From Typha latifolia (Eukaryota > Streptophyta > Magnoliopsida > Poales > Typhaceae), in contig CM034111.1 in NCBI GenBank assembly GCA_019914945.1, positions 1-64,000 on the forward strand: a stretch of DNA of 64,000 nt, read 5' to 3'. This document shows positions 1-11,180 of this stretch, in pieces. A program made the translations under genes and the position numbers. The notes under the pieces are model-generated. The model made no database searches. It was not told the DNA's origin and saw only the letters and a program-made list of their open reading frames with translations. Each line of letters starts with the position of its first letter. The stretch's first letter is position 1.

Positions 1-455
1 GTAAATAAGCCAAGTTTGAGCGAGCGAGGCCCAGCTCAGCTTGGCTCGAGAAGTGGAAAAATCTAGCTCGGCTCAAGCTCAATTCGAGCTGGAAGCTCTC
101 AGCCCAACTCCAGCTCAATGATGCTTGAGCTCGGCTCGATCTAAAATCTTAGTATTATATTTAACTAATCCAGACAATGATACTTAGAAAGACATATTTA
201 TATTACCCAATTTTTGATATGGGACTAAACATCTAAGAGTCTCTATGAAAAAAAATTGAGAATAAATGGTATAAAGGAGGATTTGAATTTTGGTTAATAA
301 GAATTACTTTAACCAACTATCATTTATACTTTTATTTTAATTTATATATATATATATAATATTATCTCACATATTATATTTCGAGCTTATTTCAGCTCAA
401 AAATTCGACTTAGCTCATTTAGAGCTCAAGTTGAGCTCACGAGCCTCGCGAGCTA
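1..455. mobile_element. Degenerate GAGCTC-rich repeat element, cut by window edge
   Basis: Both ends (about 1-135 and 380-455) are dense in alternating GAGCTC/GGCTCGAGCTC-type words on both strands, and the middle is AT-rich. The same word composition marks the termini of the elements at 11857-13185 and 51384-52246, the second of which is a well-delimited hAT-like element. This one therefore looks like a third, older relative. No terminal repeat or target-site duplication can be defined because the left end may lie outside the window. Confidence 0.35.
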
Positions 456-2700
456 GTATAATAATTATATTTGTTGTAGTATAAAGTGGAAAAAAGAAGA
501 TAGAAAAATATACTCTATTTTTTTATAAAATTATCATAAATATTATTTGATTTGATATGAAGTTGAGATATCAAAAAAAAAATTAATAATTAGATTAGTA
601 TATAATATAAAATATAATTTTAATAAATATAACAAAGCCATTATTTCCAAGGAAAAATATCTCAAAGTCAAAACTAAAAAAATCCGCGAGAGCAAAAGGA
701 GGAGCTTATTACATCTCTTGATCTGGATAGACTAGCATACTTCAACCTTCATCTAGTCAATTCAAACGAACAGTCCACAAGGTACTTCAACCTGCATCGA
801 TCTGATTATAAATTTTGGTAGCTTTATTGCTTTAAAACTTTAGAACTAAATATAAACTAGAGATGCTTGGGCTGGATGGAGGGGTAGGTCTAAGTCTAAT
901 AAAATAAAAGAGATGATAGGTAGACTATTTAAAAAGCACTACGGTACTCCGGTCTCTGGGCCTACAGCATGACTTATTCGATTTCAGTAATGACAACAAA
1001 TATCTATTTGTAACAATGGCAAAGACTTCTATAGGTAAATATAAATTTTTGAATACTTATTCGTAAGGAGGTCTCTAGTATGGGTTATTTCATATTTATC
1101 TATTTACTATTAAATAGATTATATTTTGATATATTAACTAATTTTAAAGGTTATTTTTGCAAAATGCACACATTTTGAAAGGTATCTCGTATAAAAGTAA
1201 GTATTTTAAGATGCAGTACGTATAAATGTTATCTTTAAAGAAGCATATAAACAAATAAATTTATTTCAGAAAGGTATACATATAAAATAAAATAAAAAAA
1301 TATCAAGTACTAAGTCACTCTTTAGTATAATCCAATAATAGGAAATAGAATTTTATCAAAACAGGAAAAAAAAAGAGGAAAATAGAGCCAACTCCATACG
1401 TCTCCTTTCATTTTTCGACAATTAAATAAATCGATAGTTTAATTTACGAATGTCTATGATCAGTCGAATATATATTTGAGCATTTTACTAAAAGCTTTAA
1501 TTTCTCTATGTGTAAAGCTGATGCCGGGCCTTATAACCCTATTAGGTCTGGCCCAGTGAGAAAGCTCAGTCCATTTCGGAGGTGGGCTTATTAATTGATC
1601 TCATTTCTCCTCGGTTTGTAAGATTGTGTGTGGCATTGGACCATTCATTTAGGCAGTGGGTGGTTGCCAACTTAAGTGGGTTTGTTCTTAACTTCTTATA
1701 TATTTGCATCTATAATAACGGGAGGTAATGAATAGTTAATTTGTTAAAGTGTTACTGTTATTTCCTCGAAACGTGAGTTCTAAGATGTAACTAACAGGAT
1801 TTTGTATATGGCAGTTAAAAACATTCATTGTATAAATCGATATGTATTCATTATTGAGCAGTTTTAGTAGTATAATGCAGCTACGATGTTATGTCTGACT
1901 GCAACAGTGGGCCTTCGATTTCATTCATAATCATGTTCGTGCCTCTCAACTTCATTCTTGGAAAGGGTTCTTAGCCTCAATGACCTCGTTCTTGGGAATT
2001 CCGTTGTCAGTTCGAAATATTTCCAACTGAGCTTGATAGCCTCAACGACTGAGATATCTTCTTTTATTCCACGATTAAATGCACCACAAAAAAACCGAAA
2101 GAACGCGACGAAATCATTTCTGTAGCTGATGATTAGGGCATAGTCTAATTTTATACAGTTTTTATGCAGAATGTCAATATCCACTACTTTCATCTGCATT
2201 TTACATAAGAGCATTCCGGCAGATGATAATAATAAAAATAAAAATAGTAATAATAATAATAATAATAATAATAGTTTTAAATTATTATTATTATTATAAA
2301 GAAGAAATAAAAACGAATCAGCAAGCGCCATCTCTTTTCTGGACAAGCCAGAGGAGTAGGTGGGGAAAGGGATATGCCAACCCTCGCTTATAGCAGGAGG
2401 GCGGAAGTTGTGATATCCCCACCATGAGAGAATGAGAGGTTGCCAACCCATCCATGGACCAGACGCAAGGGAACGCCCACATGGTGTCAAGTTAGTGAGC
2501 GAGGTCCTAATTTATTACTAATTGACCACCCAAATAATCAATTATTGTTAACGAATATATAATTAAGGAGAATGGGAAGAGTTTGGTGAGACGTTTCTGT
2601 CTCCAGCCTGTCGCTGTAATCAAGACTGCAACAAGTTATCTAACAAGGGTCAGCCGTAGGATCATAAGATTTTACCTTTGGCTTAAAGCTTCCCCCAAGC
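456..2700. other. Intergenic, AT-rich; no gene seen
   Basis: No open frame here resembles a known protein. The 189-codon minus-strand frame at 1921-2490 runs through an AAT/ATT microsatellite that gives Asn and Leu homopolymers, so I regard it as chance. The only distinct structures are that microsatellite hairpin (2247-2297) and general AT-rich sequence. The CTL1 promoter is probably in the last few hundred bases, where (TTC)n runs appear near 2750-2765. Confidence 0.6.
2247..2297. repeat. (TAA)n ... (ATT)n inverted microsatellite pair
   Basis: About eight TAA/AAT units at 2247-2273 are followed, after a short TTTTAA spacer, by about five ATT units at 2281-2297. The two arms are complementary and could form a hairpin. 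Confidence 0.85.
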
Positions 2701-2829
2701 TCCTTCGCTAGTGCAATTACCGAAATATCCCCCACCGACACCACCCACTCTTCTTCTTCTTCTTTTCTGTCCATCTCTCCCGTCTCTCCAACACGGGCAA
2801 AGCAAAAGGATTCTTTCTATTTTACATCC

Positions 2830-5800
2830 ATCCCACCTCCTCTTCTTCCTCCTCTTCTCTGTAGATCAAGAATCGTGAAACCCGCAAGGGCAATCTTGTG
2901 ATGGGGAATAAGTCGGCGGTGGTGCTGGCTCTTCTGGCCGCGGTGCTTGCGGTGGCTCTGGTGGTGGAGGCAAAATCGAAGTCGAAGCCGAAGGTGTGCG
3001 ACAAAGGATGGGAGTGCAAGAACAGCATCTACTGCTGCAACGACACCATCACCGACTTCTTCCAGGTGTACCAGTTCGAGAACCTCTTCAGCAAACGCAA
3101 CGCCCCCGTCGCCCACGCCGTTGGGTACTGGGACTACCAGTCCTTCATCATCGCCGCCTCCCTCTACGAGCCCCTCGGCTTCGGCACCACCGGCGGCAAG
3201 CAGATGCAGATGAGGGAGGTCGCCGCTTTCCTCGGCCATGTCGGCAGCAAGACGTCCTGTAAGATAAGCTTCTTTAAAACCCGCTCCCATCAACTCTCTT
3301 TTATTTCTTCTGCAATAGCACACGCACCAACGGTTGGATCTACATTGTCCCTAATGCCTGGGTTATGACGCCCAAATGTTTGTCGGTCAGAAGCGAGGAT
3401 TGATCCGAGGATCCATTTTTACTCAATCCCATAATCTCTCATCCAAACCCCTTAACTTTGCCATATTGGATTCCATCTAGTTCTAAAAGTCTGAAATAGT
3501 ATAGATCTGAAAGATCGGGACAAGGAAAATGGATCAGGTCACACCTGCCAATTGTAAGTTATACGATACTGAGGAGGGCGAAAAGTGTCCAAGATAAACC
3601 AAACCGTGACAACAATCATTCCCAGTGCCGCCTCCAACTAACTTTAATATCCTTTGAATCGTCGCAAATAGTGAAATTGGTACAAAACTTTGCGCCTTTT
3701 ATTTCATTGATCATGAACAAATATTTGGGAAGTTTGTTCTTCTCTTTGATTCTAGTAACCGGCTGATCTGGATATCTATCTCAATTAAAGGAAAGATTTT
3801 CCTTGTGAATCAAGTCGTGATTGTTTGATGCTAATGAAATTATCCGTCTATGGACTTTCTTCAAGAAAAAAAAGTTAGAAATAAATGCCTCTTGCAATTT
3901 GCATGTTGTCTTGTTACAGATATGGACTATAACAACAGTAAAGAGAAGGTAAAAGATTGCAGTAGTTTAATACATATCCACAAGGATTGGGTATTAGGAA
4001 GCTCCTTTTGATCATACCTACAATGAAGAATTCGAGCGATGTTTTCCTTCTTGATACGTTATGCTGGATTGCATCATGGGAAGTCATGATGAAATTGTTG
4101 GCCATGCCACCACCACTTCGCATAAGATGCATACTGTTTCTGTATTGGAATGTTACCTTGTTGATTTACATTATCAAGAAAATCTCTATGAAGGACTAGA
4201 AGATCTGTTTAATTACTTTCGAACTCCTGGCCTTTGCTAGCAAGAATTTCCTTTTATTTAGTTTAGTTTTCTAAAATTGGTTGTTATTTGATGCACATTG
4301 TTGTCCTATGTAGGTGGATATGGAGTTGCCACTGGTGGCCCATTGGCATGGGGATTATGCTATAACCGCGAAATGAGCCCTAGCCAAACATATTGTGATG
4401 AAAATGACCTGTACCCTTGTGTTGAAGGAGCTGAATACTATGGCCGTGGTGCTCTACCTGTTTACTGGTAATCCCAAAAGCATTTCTTGGTTGTTGTCTT
4501 AGACTCACCTGATACACGATTCAGACTTATTAAGCTTTTGAAATTACTTAATGGCTTTCAGGAACTACAACTATGGGGTAATTGGTGAGGCCCTCAAGGT
4601 TGATCTCCTGCACCATCCAGAGTACTTGGAGCAGAATGCCACTCTCGCCTTCCAGGCCGCCATCTGGAGGTGGATGACCCCGATAAAGAAGAAGCAACCT
4701 TCAGCCCATGATGTATTTGTTGGTAACTGGAAGCCCACAAAGAATGATACTTTATCTAAAAGGCTCCCTGGCTTTGGAACTACCATGAATATTCTATATG
4801 GTGATCTCACTTGTGGTCAAGGTTTTGTCGACTCCATGAACAACATCATATCCCATTATCAATATTACCTTGACTTGATGGGCATTGGACGCGAGTTCTC
4901 TGGGGATAATTTGGATTGTGCTGAACAGGAGCCTTTCAACCCATCTTCTAAGTCCGACTCTGCCACTTCATGAGCCACCAGTTGAAGAACATTTATATCC
5001 CAAGCAGGCAAGCACAGAGGATGCTACAAATAAATGGCTATATTGGTTTAGCTTCCTGTTATAGCATTTGTTCTTGTGAAGCTCTACTACCATAAATTTG
5101 AGTAGGTTTGTGATGTGATACTATAGTTTGTCTCAATGCTACTGTTTTGTAGATGTATATCCGTACTGCTCCTTTGTGGATGAGTGCCATACGTGTGTTT
5201 ATGCCTAAATGTGTAGCCAAGGAACTTGTTATGAGTATGTAACTTTTTATTTGTTATGCAATGTGGATCTATGTCGTTTGTATTTTGCTTGTTCGATTTG
5301 ATAGCAAGGTGTATTGCAGTTGGCTTGGTTTGGGTTTTGCAACTTTGTGCTTCCTCAGTTGGTAAATTAAATTTGGGAAGTGTGAATGGCCAGATTGATA
5401 GAAGTCTTCCAGAATCTCGTAACTCAAAACGATTGATCTGAATAGCTCTTGTGGTTCTGCCGCTGGATGTGGTCGATCGAAGGTCACCAGGAGTAAGTTT
5501 TCCTTCCTATTTTACCAAGTAGGATAAAGTTTATCGGTGAACTTCGTACAGAGCATCTCGAAGGAAGATTTCTGTCATACTTCTTCTGGAACAATACAGG
5601 GAAAGTATATATATTTATATTAAAGGTATATTCGGCTAAAGCCATTTAAGCCTTATATAAATAATGTAAGTTTGAAATAGTTTAAGCAGTTTTATGAGCG
5701 CTTTCGTTGAATAAGTGGGAGATGGGTTGAATCAGGAACAGTCTAATCGTACTATTCTAGCCAAATCGGCATAAGACAATTCCAATCTAAGAGCTTAAAA

Positions 5801-5990
5801 GAGGTCTCTGGTTTGAGGCGTGCTTTGCCAAGTCTAAGTAAAGAATAGGAGAGCGAGCAGAGAGGAGTAGGGTGAGGTCTGAGAGAAGAAAGGAAATGAG
5901 GAGAAAGAAGATAGAAGGAAAGAGGAGCAAAGGCAATAGGGAAAACTAACGGGATTTTCTCTCCTATAGTATTACTTGAAATCCTCTCTA
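2830..5990 (+). repeat. Segmental duplication, copy A (contains intact CTL1)
   Basis: This block aligns by eye with 9125-11830, starting in the 5' leader (shared 'cctcttcttcctcctcttctc' region) and running through exon 1, intron 1, exon 3, the 3' flank and a purine-rich tract (5840-5960 matching 11680-11790). Matching sequence is interrupted by indels. Copy B lacks about 370 bp around exon 2. The two copies are in the same orientation about 6.3 kb apart, consistent with tandem duplication. Confidence 0.8.
2901..4973 (+). CDS. CTL1: Chitinase-like protein (GH19 family, CTL1/POM1 type)
   Basis: Three exons, 2901-3258, 4314-4467 and 4562-4973, join to 307 residues. Splice sites are GT-AG (tcct|gtaag, tgtag|gtgg, actg|gtaat, ttcag|gaac) and phases agree. 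Residues 1-24 form a hydrophobic signal peptide ending at a Lys/Ser-rich stretch. The rest is a GH19-like domain with the family blocks WECK, YCCN, GYWDYQSF, GYGVATGGPLAWGL and GNWKPT. At residues 95-99 the sequence is GTTGG, where true class I/II chitinases have HETTGG, so the first catalytic Glu is missing. This is a known trait of the CTL1 family, which is secreted and acts in cellulose assembly and cell elongation rather than chitin cleavage (family knowledge). The length is close to Arabidopsis CTL1 (about 320). The ATG at 2901 is chosen because it directly precedes the signal peptide. A degenerate copy lies at 9211-10858. Confidence 0.93.
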
Positions 5991-6900
5991 CTTGGATATT
6001 TGTATCAGCCCTGAATGAATCTATTTGAAAGATGAACAAGAGGAAAAAGATGTATCATCTTCGGTTCACCTGTGGAATATAAATAATCTTATTATGAGGT
6101 GTAGTAACTAAATAATAATTTAACTTCTTTATACACTAATTTATTATTTTCTCTCTTCTTCTATCGTACAAATTTAAAAAATTAATTTAGTAATAACTTA
6201 AAATTATTATTTTATCTCTATATTAGACAATACATATTTAACACTACTTTACATCCACTTAAAGGTTTTTTGTCTTGTAAGTTTTGTTCCATACAAGACG
6301 TCATCAATTTTCAATACAAATTTAATATTTGTATTATTATTTTAGTATTAATTTTCTATCACATCAAATATAATTATTAATTTTTATATTAATATTTAAC
6401 TCAGTATTAAACACGTCCACAACTTCTTTAGAAAAGAGCACCGAACACCAAGCAGTCGCTGTCTCTAAGAGGTTCAATTCACGATTGAGCTTTATTATTT
6501 ATTTGTTTGTTTTAGTTTATAACCAAAACCAATGTAAATAAGTGAGAAATGCAGCAATTGTTATAATGCTGCTGAAGATGTTTTCTGAATTTGTTCTTGG
6601 CTTGTTTGAAGATTTAAAAAATTTTGGATTATAGGTTGTTTAAACAATTTCATGTGTAAGTGACTAAGAAATAAATATGTTGATGAATAGAGTTTCTATT
6701 TAATTGCATATATATATGAATTGTGTAGAATTTGGGTTAGAAATTGTTTAATTGCATGTATAGATGAACAGTGTAAGATTTGGTTCATATTCATATTCAG
6801 TTAATATCTGATTTGTATTTGATTAAAATTCATATTCATATTTATGGATATTCGTGTCTGATAAATTCGATCCATATCCAATAAATATCAGTTTGAACAT
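4974..6900. other. CTL1 3' flank and AT-rich intergenic DNA
   Basis: The sequence from 4974 to about 5560 is the likely CTL1 3' UTR and downstream region and is repeated at 10859-11560. A purine-rich tract at 5840-5960 is repeated at 11680-11790. Beyond about 6000 the DNA is AT-rich without coding character. A stretch at about 6440-6510 weakly resembles the exon-1/intron junction of the UPF0496 gene at about 7620-7710. Confidence 0.6.
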
Positions 6901-6926
6901 TCAGACCCGTATCCGTTTTCACCACT

Positions 6927-6962
6927 AGCCCGCGAGCCATCCTACGCCAGCCCCACCTTTAC

Positions 6963-7005
<43 letters not shown>

Positions 7006-7465
7006 GCGCGCGCTCGCTCTTTGCCTCCCGTCTGTCCCCTGCTTTCCCCTTGTTCACTTACAGTCTCTTTGCTCCTCTTCCTCTTTACTCCTGCAGCGAT
7101 TTCTACAGTGTTTTTTTCGCTGAGATCCCGTCCTTTTCCAACCTGCCTCGCCGCGCAAGCGGAATCCCATCGCAATCTGTAGATCGGATAGGATGTCGCC
7201 GATCGGTGTTTACCTACCTCATGGTTCCTCTCCGATCTGTTCTTCTTCTTCGAATATGGTGAGTTTCTTTCAATCTCTGCTATCTTTTGATGGAATCTCG
7301 CAGACCTTGAAAAGAAACGAAGGGAAGTAGATTAATTTGTTTTAAAGTGGCATTTCTATTGTGGATGGATAGATTTGATTTTTCTTCTTTGTCAACTAAC
7401 AGTGTTTGCGAAGCAGGGAGGGCTTCATGAGAGGCTTGTCAAGCCTTGATACGTTATGCTGGATT
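6927..7465 (+). pseudogene. Truncated duplicate of the ATXR7 5' end (leader, exon 1, exon-2 remnant)
   Basis: This segment aligns with 15458-16448, the 5' part of the ATXR7-like gene. Shared parts are the CT-repeat leader, the whole 66-nt first coding exon (7193-7258, 22 codons from [11 protein letters not shown] to SSSSNM, one Phe-to-Ser change), its GT donor, and the acceptor plus part of the 39-nt second exon (from 7417). About 400 bp of intron 1 is missing compared with the parent. The exon-2 copy is broken by small indels and reaches a stop. Homology ends at about 7451, where sequence identical to a CTL1 intron takes over (7445-7465). No SET or GYF coding sequence follows, so the copy cannot make the enzyme. 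Its promoter and first exon could still be active. Confidence 0.85.
6965..7003. repeat. (CT)n microsatellite in duplicated leader
   Basis: About 19 uninterrupted TC units. The paralogous leader has a matching tract at 15525-15570. Confidence 0.95.
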
Positions 7466-7583
7466 TTTGTTTCCTGGGTTCATTTTTAATTTTTTCCTCC
7501 CCTCTTGCTTTTGCTTAGTTCTTGGTGGGCAAAAGTACAGCAAGAACCTCTTGAGTCAACTCCGCACCTCTACCCGAGTTTGG

Positions 7584-8971
7584 AATGAGGTGCATCGGCG
7601 GCTTCTCTAGAAGAGGGACCCGAACACCAACTCTAAAGTCTCCGGTGGACCCATCGCCACCTCTAACAGGTTCAGTTCAGACACTCGATTAATTTTTGCA
7701 GCTTTATTTATTTATTTTATTTTTCCTATTTCCCTGACCGAATGAATGTTTATCTGTTTCTTTCTGCAGAACCAAACCCACTGTTCGACGAAGGGGATGG
7801 AGATGGGGATGGGGATGGGGATGGGGATCGGGAAGGAGGAACGCAATTTAGGAAAAGAAATGGGCAGAGCCCCTTGTGGAGCAGCGCACAGACATCAGCA
7901 GTCGCATCCCCATCGGCTACCATCAACCTCAGTCGAGAATACACCCTGGTCACCCAAACCAAGTCCTACAACGAGATATGGGATACCATACACCACACTC
8001 GCCCCGAGGGTGGGGGAGGAGATGTTGAGGGAGAGGGTGTGGGCGATTCGGATGCGGATGCAGATGCGCCGTCGTCCCTGGTAACGCGGGTTCTGCAGCC
8101 GGACAGGGCTTCCATTGAGGAGGCCCTCCGCGATGCCCCCTCAACCCACCTGACTCGCCTCGTCTCTCTCTACTTGGACAGCAGCGAGCACACCTCCCAC
8201 CTCTGCCTCTCCCTCGGCCGCTCCTTAGATCGCGCTCGCTCCATCTACCGGCCCATTGGCGACCTCCTTGTCCTCCCGGAGGGCCCACACTCTCCTCTCA
8301 CTCAGGCCCAGTGTGACTGGGCCTTCGACATCTTCCTCGAGTTCGGCCACCAGGAAAACCCCTTCCCGACACCCTCCTCCTCCCTAGATGATGAAGAAGA
8401 TTGCGGCGGCTTCCAGTTCCAGGGCTTGCGTCGCTGCTTCCTAGAGCTGAAGCAGCATCTGGACCTCCGCTTGCTCAAGGCCCGTCGCAGAGAACGGCTC
8501 TTGCGTTGTGCAATCCGCGGCTCTGGCGTCTGCCTCGTGGCCTCCACAACTGCTGTTGCCGTTGCTGGCATCGTGCTTGCCACCCACGGCATGGTGACCC
8601 TAATGGCTGGGCCGATGGCCTGCTTTGTGGGTGATTGCAACTTTTTGGCCCATCCACGGGAGCACATGGAGCAGCTGGAAGCGGCGGCCAGGGGGCCGTA
8701 CGTGCTGAACAAGGACCTGGAGACGATCGAGCGGCTGGTGGCGAGGCTGCACGCCACGGTGGAGAGCGACAAGAAGTTGGTGCGGTTGGGCCTGGAACGC
8801 GGGAGGGGGCACCGACATTCTATCGAGGAGGTGGTGCGCCAGCTCCGCAAAAACCACCCCAGCTTTCTCCACCAGCTCATCGATCTCGACGAGCACATTT
8901 GCCTCTATTTTACCGCCGTCAATCGCGCTCGGTCCCTCCTTTTCCACCAGATTCTCCTCCGCCAAACATAA
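7584..8971 (+). CDS. UPF0496 (DUF677) protein, exon-1 junction frame uncertain
   Basis: The large exon is open to 8971 and carries the UPF0496/DUF677 pattern: a NLSREYTL-x-TQTKSYNEIW block near the start, predicted helical repeats with LYLDSSEHTSHLC, and a hydrophobic segment (SGVCLVASTTAVAVAGIVLA, at about 8520-8579) followed by a C-terminal helical region ending HQILLRQT. The family is plant-specific, membrane-associated and of unknown biochemical role. An upstream exon 7584-7669 reading MRCIGGFSRRGT fits the expected N-terminus and ends at AG|GTTCAG. Joined to the strong acceptor tttctgcag (exon from 7770), however, it is out of frame and meets a stop at 7849-7851. A weak acceptor at 7850-7851 would restore the frame. 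A GATGGG-type repeat (7797-7829) sits between the two acceptors. The coding identity is confident; the start and the functional state are not. Confidence 0.8.
7797..7829. repeat. GGGGAT hexamer-like tandem repeat in UPF0496 exon
   Basis: About five GATGGG units, encoding a (Gly-Asp)n run in the long frame. They are prone to slippage and sit exactly where the reading frame of the spliced product is in doubt. Confidence 0.85.
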
Positions 8972-9124
8972 CTCTATCTTTCACTTCCTTTGGTTGCATT
9001 TTTCAAGAGTTTTAACCTTATACCATAGTGATTATTCAGCAACGTGCGGAAAGAGGAACAGGAAATTTTTATCTTTCTTGCATATATGTTTTCTCTGTTT
9101 CAGCTTATAAATCCTTATTATATA
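8972..9124. other. Short spacer after UPF0496
   Basis: Likely 3' UTR of the UPF0496 gene. The CTL1-duplicate homology starts at about 9125-9150. Confidence 0.5.
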
Positions 9125-9210
9125 TGCAAAAACAAGGATCAATAAACCTCTTCTTCCTCCTCTTCTCTGTAGATTAAGAATCATGATATTTGCAAGGGCA
9201 ATATTGTGAT

Positions 9211-10858
9211 AGTGAATATGTTGGCAGTGGTGCTGGCCACCACGGTGCTAGCGGTGGCGCCGATGGTGAAGGCAAAATCGAAGTCGAAGCCGAAGGTGTG
9301 CGGCAAAGAATGGGAGTGCAAGAACAACATCTATTGCTACAACGGCACCATCACCGACTTCTTTTGGGTGTACCATTTCAAGAACCTCTTCAGCAAACGC
9401 AACGCCCCCGTCACCCACCCACACCGTTAGGTACTGGACTACTACTCCTTCATCTCGCTGCCTCCCTCTACGAGCCCATCGGCACCAGTGTTGGCATGCA
9501 GATGCAGATGAGGTCGTCGCTTTCTCGGCCGTGTCGGCAGCAAGACCTCATGTTAGATAAGCTTCTTTAACACCCCCTCCCATCACCTCTTTTTATTCAC
9601 ACACACCAATGGTTGGATCTACATTTTCCCTAATGCCTGGGTTATATGCCTAAATTTTTCTTTCAGTCAGAAGCGAGGATTGATCCGAGGATCCTTTCCC
9701 ATGATTTCTCATCCAAACATTAACTTTGTCATATTAAATTCCTTCTAGTTTTAAAAGTATGAATTAGTACAGATCTGAAAGATCGGGACAAGGAAAATGG
9801 GATGAGGTCATGCCTGCCAATTGTAAGATACACGATACAGGAGAGGAGGGCGTAAAGTGTTCAAGATAAACCAAACCATGACAACAATCATTCCCAGTGC
9901 CTCCTCCAACTCATTTTAAGTCTTTTGAATCGTCGCAAACAGTGAAATTGGTACAAAATTTTGCACCTTTCATCTTATTGATCACGAAAGAAGTTTGTTC
10001 TTCTCTTTGATTCTAGTAATCAGCTGATATTGAGATATGTATCTCAATTAAAGGAAAGATTTTCCTTGTGTATCAAGCTGTGATCATTTGATGCTAATGA
10101 AAGACTCTTGCAAAAACAAAACAAAAAAAGATAGAAATAAATGTTTCTTGCAATAAAGAGAAGGTAAAAGAATGCAGTATATTAGTTATTTAGGAACTTC
10201 ATATTTGTTTAACTATTTCATTTCATGTAGGATAGTTGTGCTGGATCCAATGGTTCCACCAGGATTAGGTAGTAGTCTTGTCATGCTTACAATAAAGAAT
10301 TCGAGCAAGGGTTTCCTTCTTGATACGATTATTCTGGATTGCATCATGGGAAGGCACGTTGAAATTGTTGGCCATGCCACAACTACTTTGCATATGATGC
10401 ATGCTGTTTCTGTGTTGGGATGTTCTTATTGATTTGCATTGTCAAGAAAATCTCTATTAAGGAAGTACAACTATGGGGTAATTGGTGAGGCCCTCAAAGG
10501 TTGACCTCCTGCACCATCCAGAGTACTTGGAGCAGAATGCCACTCTCGCCTTCCAGGCCGCCATCTGGAGGTGGATGACCCCGATAAAGAAGAAGCAACC
10601 TTCAGCCCATGATGTATTTGTTGGTAACTGGAAGCCCACAAAGAATGATACTTCATCTACAAGGCTACAATGAATATTCTATATGGTGATCTCACCTGTG
10701 CTCAAGGTTTTGTCGACTCCATGGACAACATCATATCCCATTATCAATGTGACCTTGAATTAATTGATGTTGGACGCGAGTTCACTGGGGATAACTTGGA
10801 CTGTGCCGAACAAGAGCCTTTCAACCCATGTACTAAGTCTGACTCTGCCACTTCATGA
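9211..10858 (+). pseudogene. Chitinase-like (CTL1) pseudogene lacking exon 2
   Basis: The exon-1 copy starts where the parent has ATGGGGAAT, but here it reads ATAGTGAAT, so the original start is lost; an in-frame ATG lies three codons later. The frame holds through the signal peptide and the KSKSKPKVC and LFSKRNAPV blocks, then breaks at about 9420 within the HAVGYWDYQSF region by small indels. Intron-1 sequence follows to about 10460 and then joins directly to exon-3 sequence (GTACAACTATGGGG), so the 154-bp exon 2 and flanking intron are deleted. The exon-3 copy has an extra G at about 10498 and a short deletion at about 10665-10670 that removes the PGFGTT codons. Its last part (10670-10858) remains close to the parent's C-terminus. 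It cannot encode a full protein. Confidence 0.92.
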
Positions 10859-10919
10859 GCCACCAGTTGAACATTTATGTGCCAAGCAGGCAAGCACAAA
10901 GGATGCTACAAATAAATGG

Positions 10920-11180
10920 CTTCCTGTTATATCATTTGTTCGTGTGAAGCTCTACTACTATAAATTTGAGTAGGTTTGTGATGTGATACTATAGTTTGTC
11001 TGAGTCCTACTATTTTGTAGATGTCAATCCGTATATTGGTTGAGCTTCCTGTTGTAGTATACTACCATAAATTTGAGTAGGTTTGTGATGTGGTACTATA
11101 GTTGTGTGAAGCTCTACTACCATTAATCCGTAGTGCTCCTTTGTCGATGATGAGTGCCGTACGTGTGAAGCTCTACTAAG
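10920..11180 (+). repeat. Local direct repeats in pseudogene 3' flank
   Basis: The phrases 'gtgaagctctactac', 'cataaatttgagtaggtttgtgatgtg' and 'gtactatagtt' each recur two or three times. The parent copy at 5080-5210 has them once. Copy B therefore gained short internal duplications after the segmental event. Confidence 0.75.

Noticed and set aside
1921..2490. 189-codon minus-strand open frame
   Set aside because: It runs through the AAT/ATT microsatellite, giving Asn and Leu runs, has no family motif, and its composition is non-coding.
2817..3323. 168-codon minus-strand frame opposite CTL1 exon 1
   Set aside because: It is the antisense shadow of a GC-rich exon whose plus-strand product is clearly conserved.
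8302..8898. 198-codon minus-strand frame
   Set aside because: Antisense shadow of the UPF0496 exon. Ser/Arg-rich with no motif.
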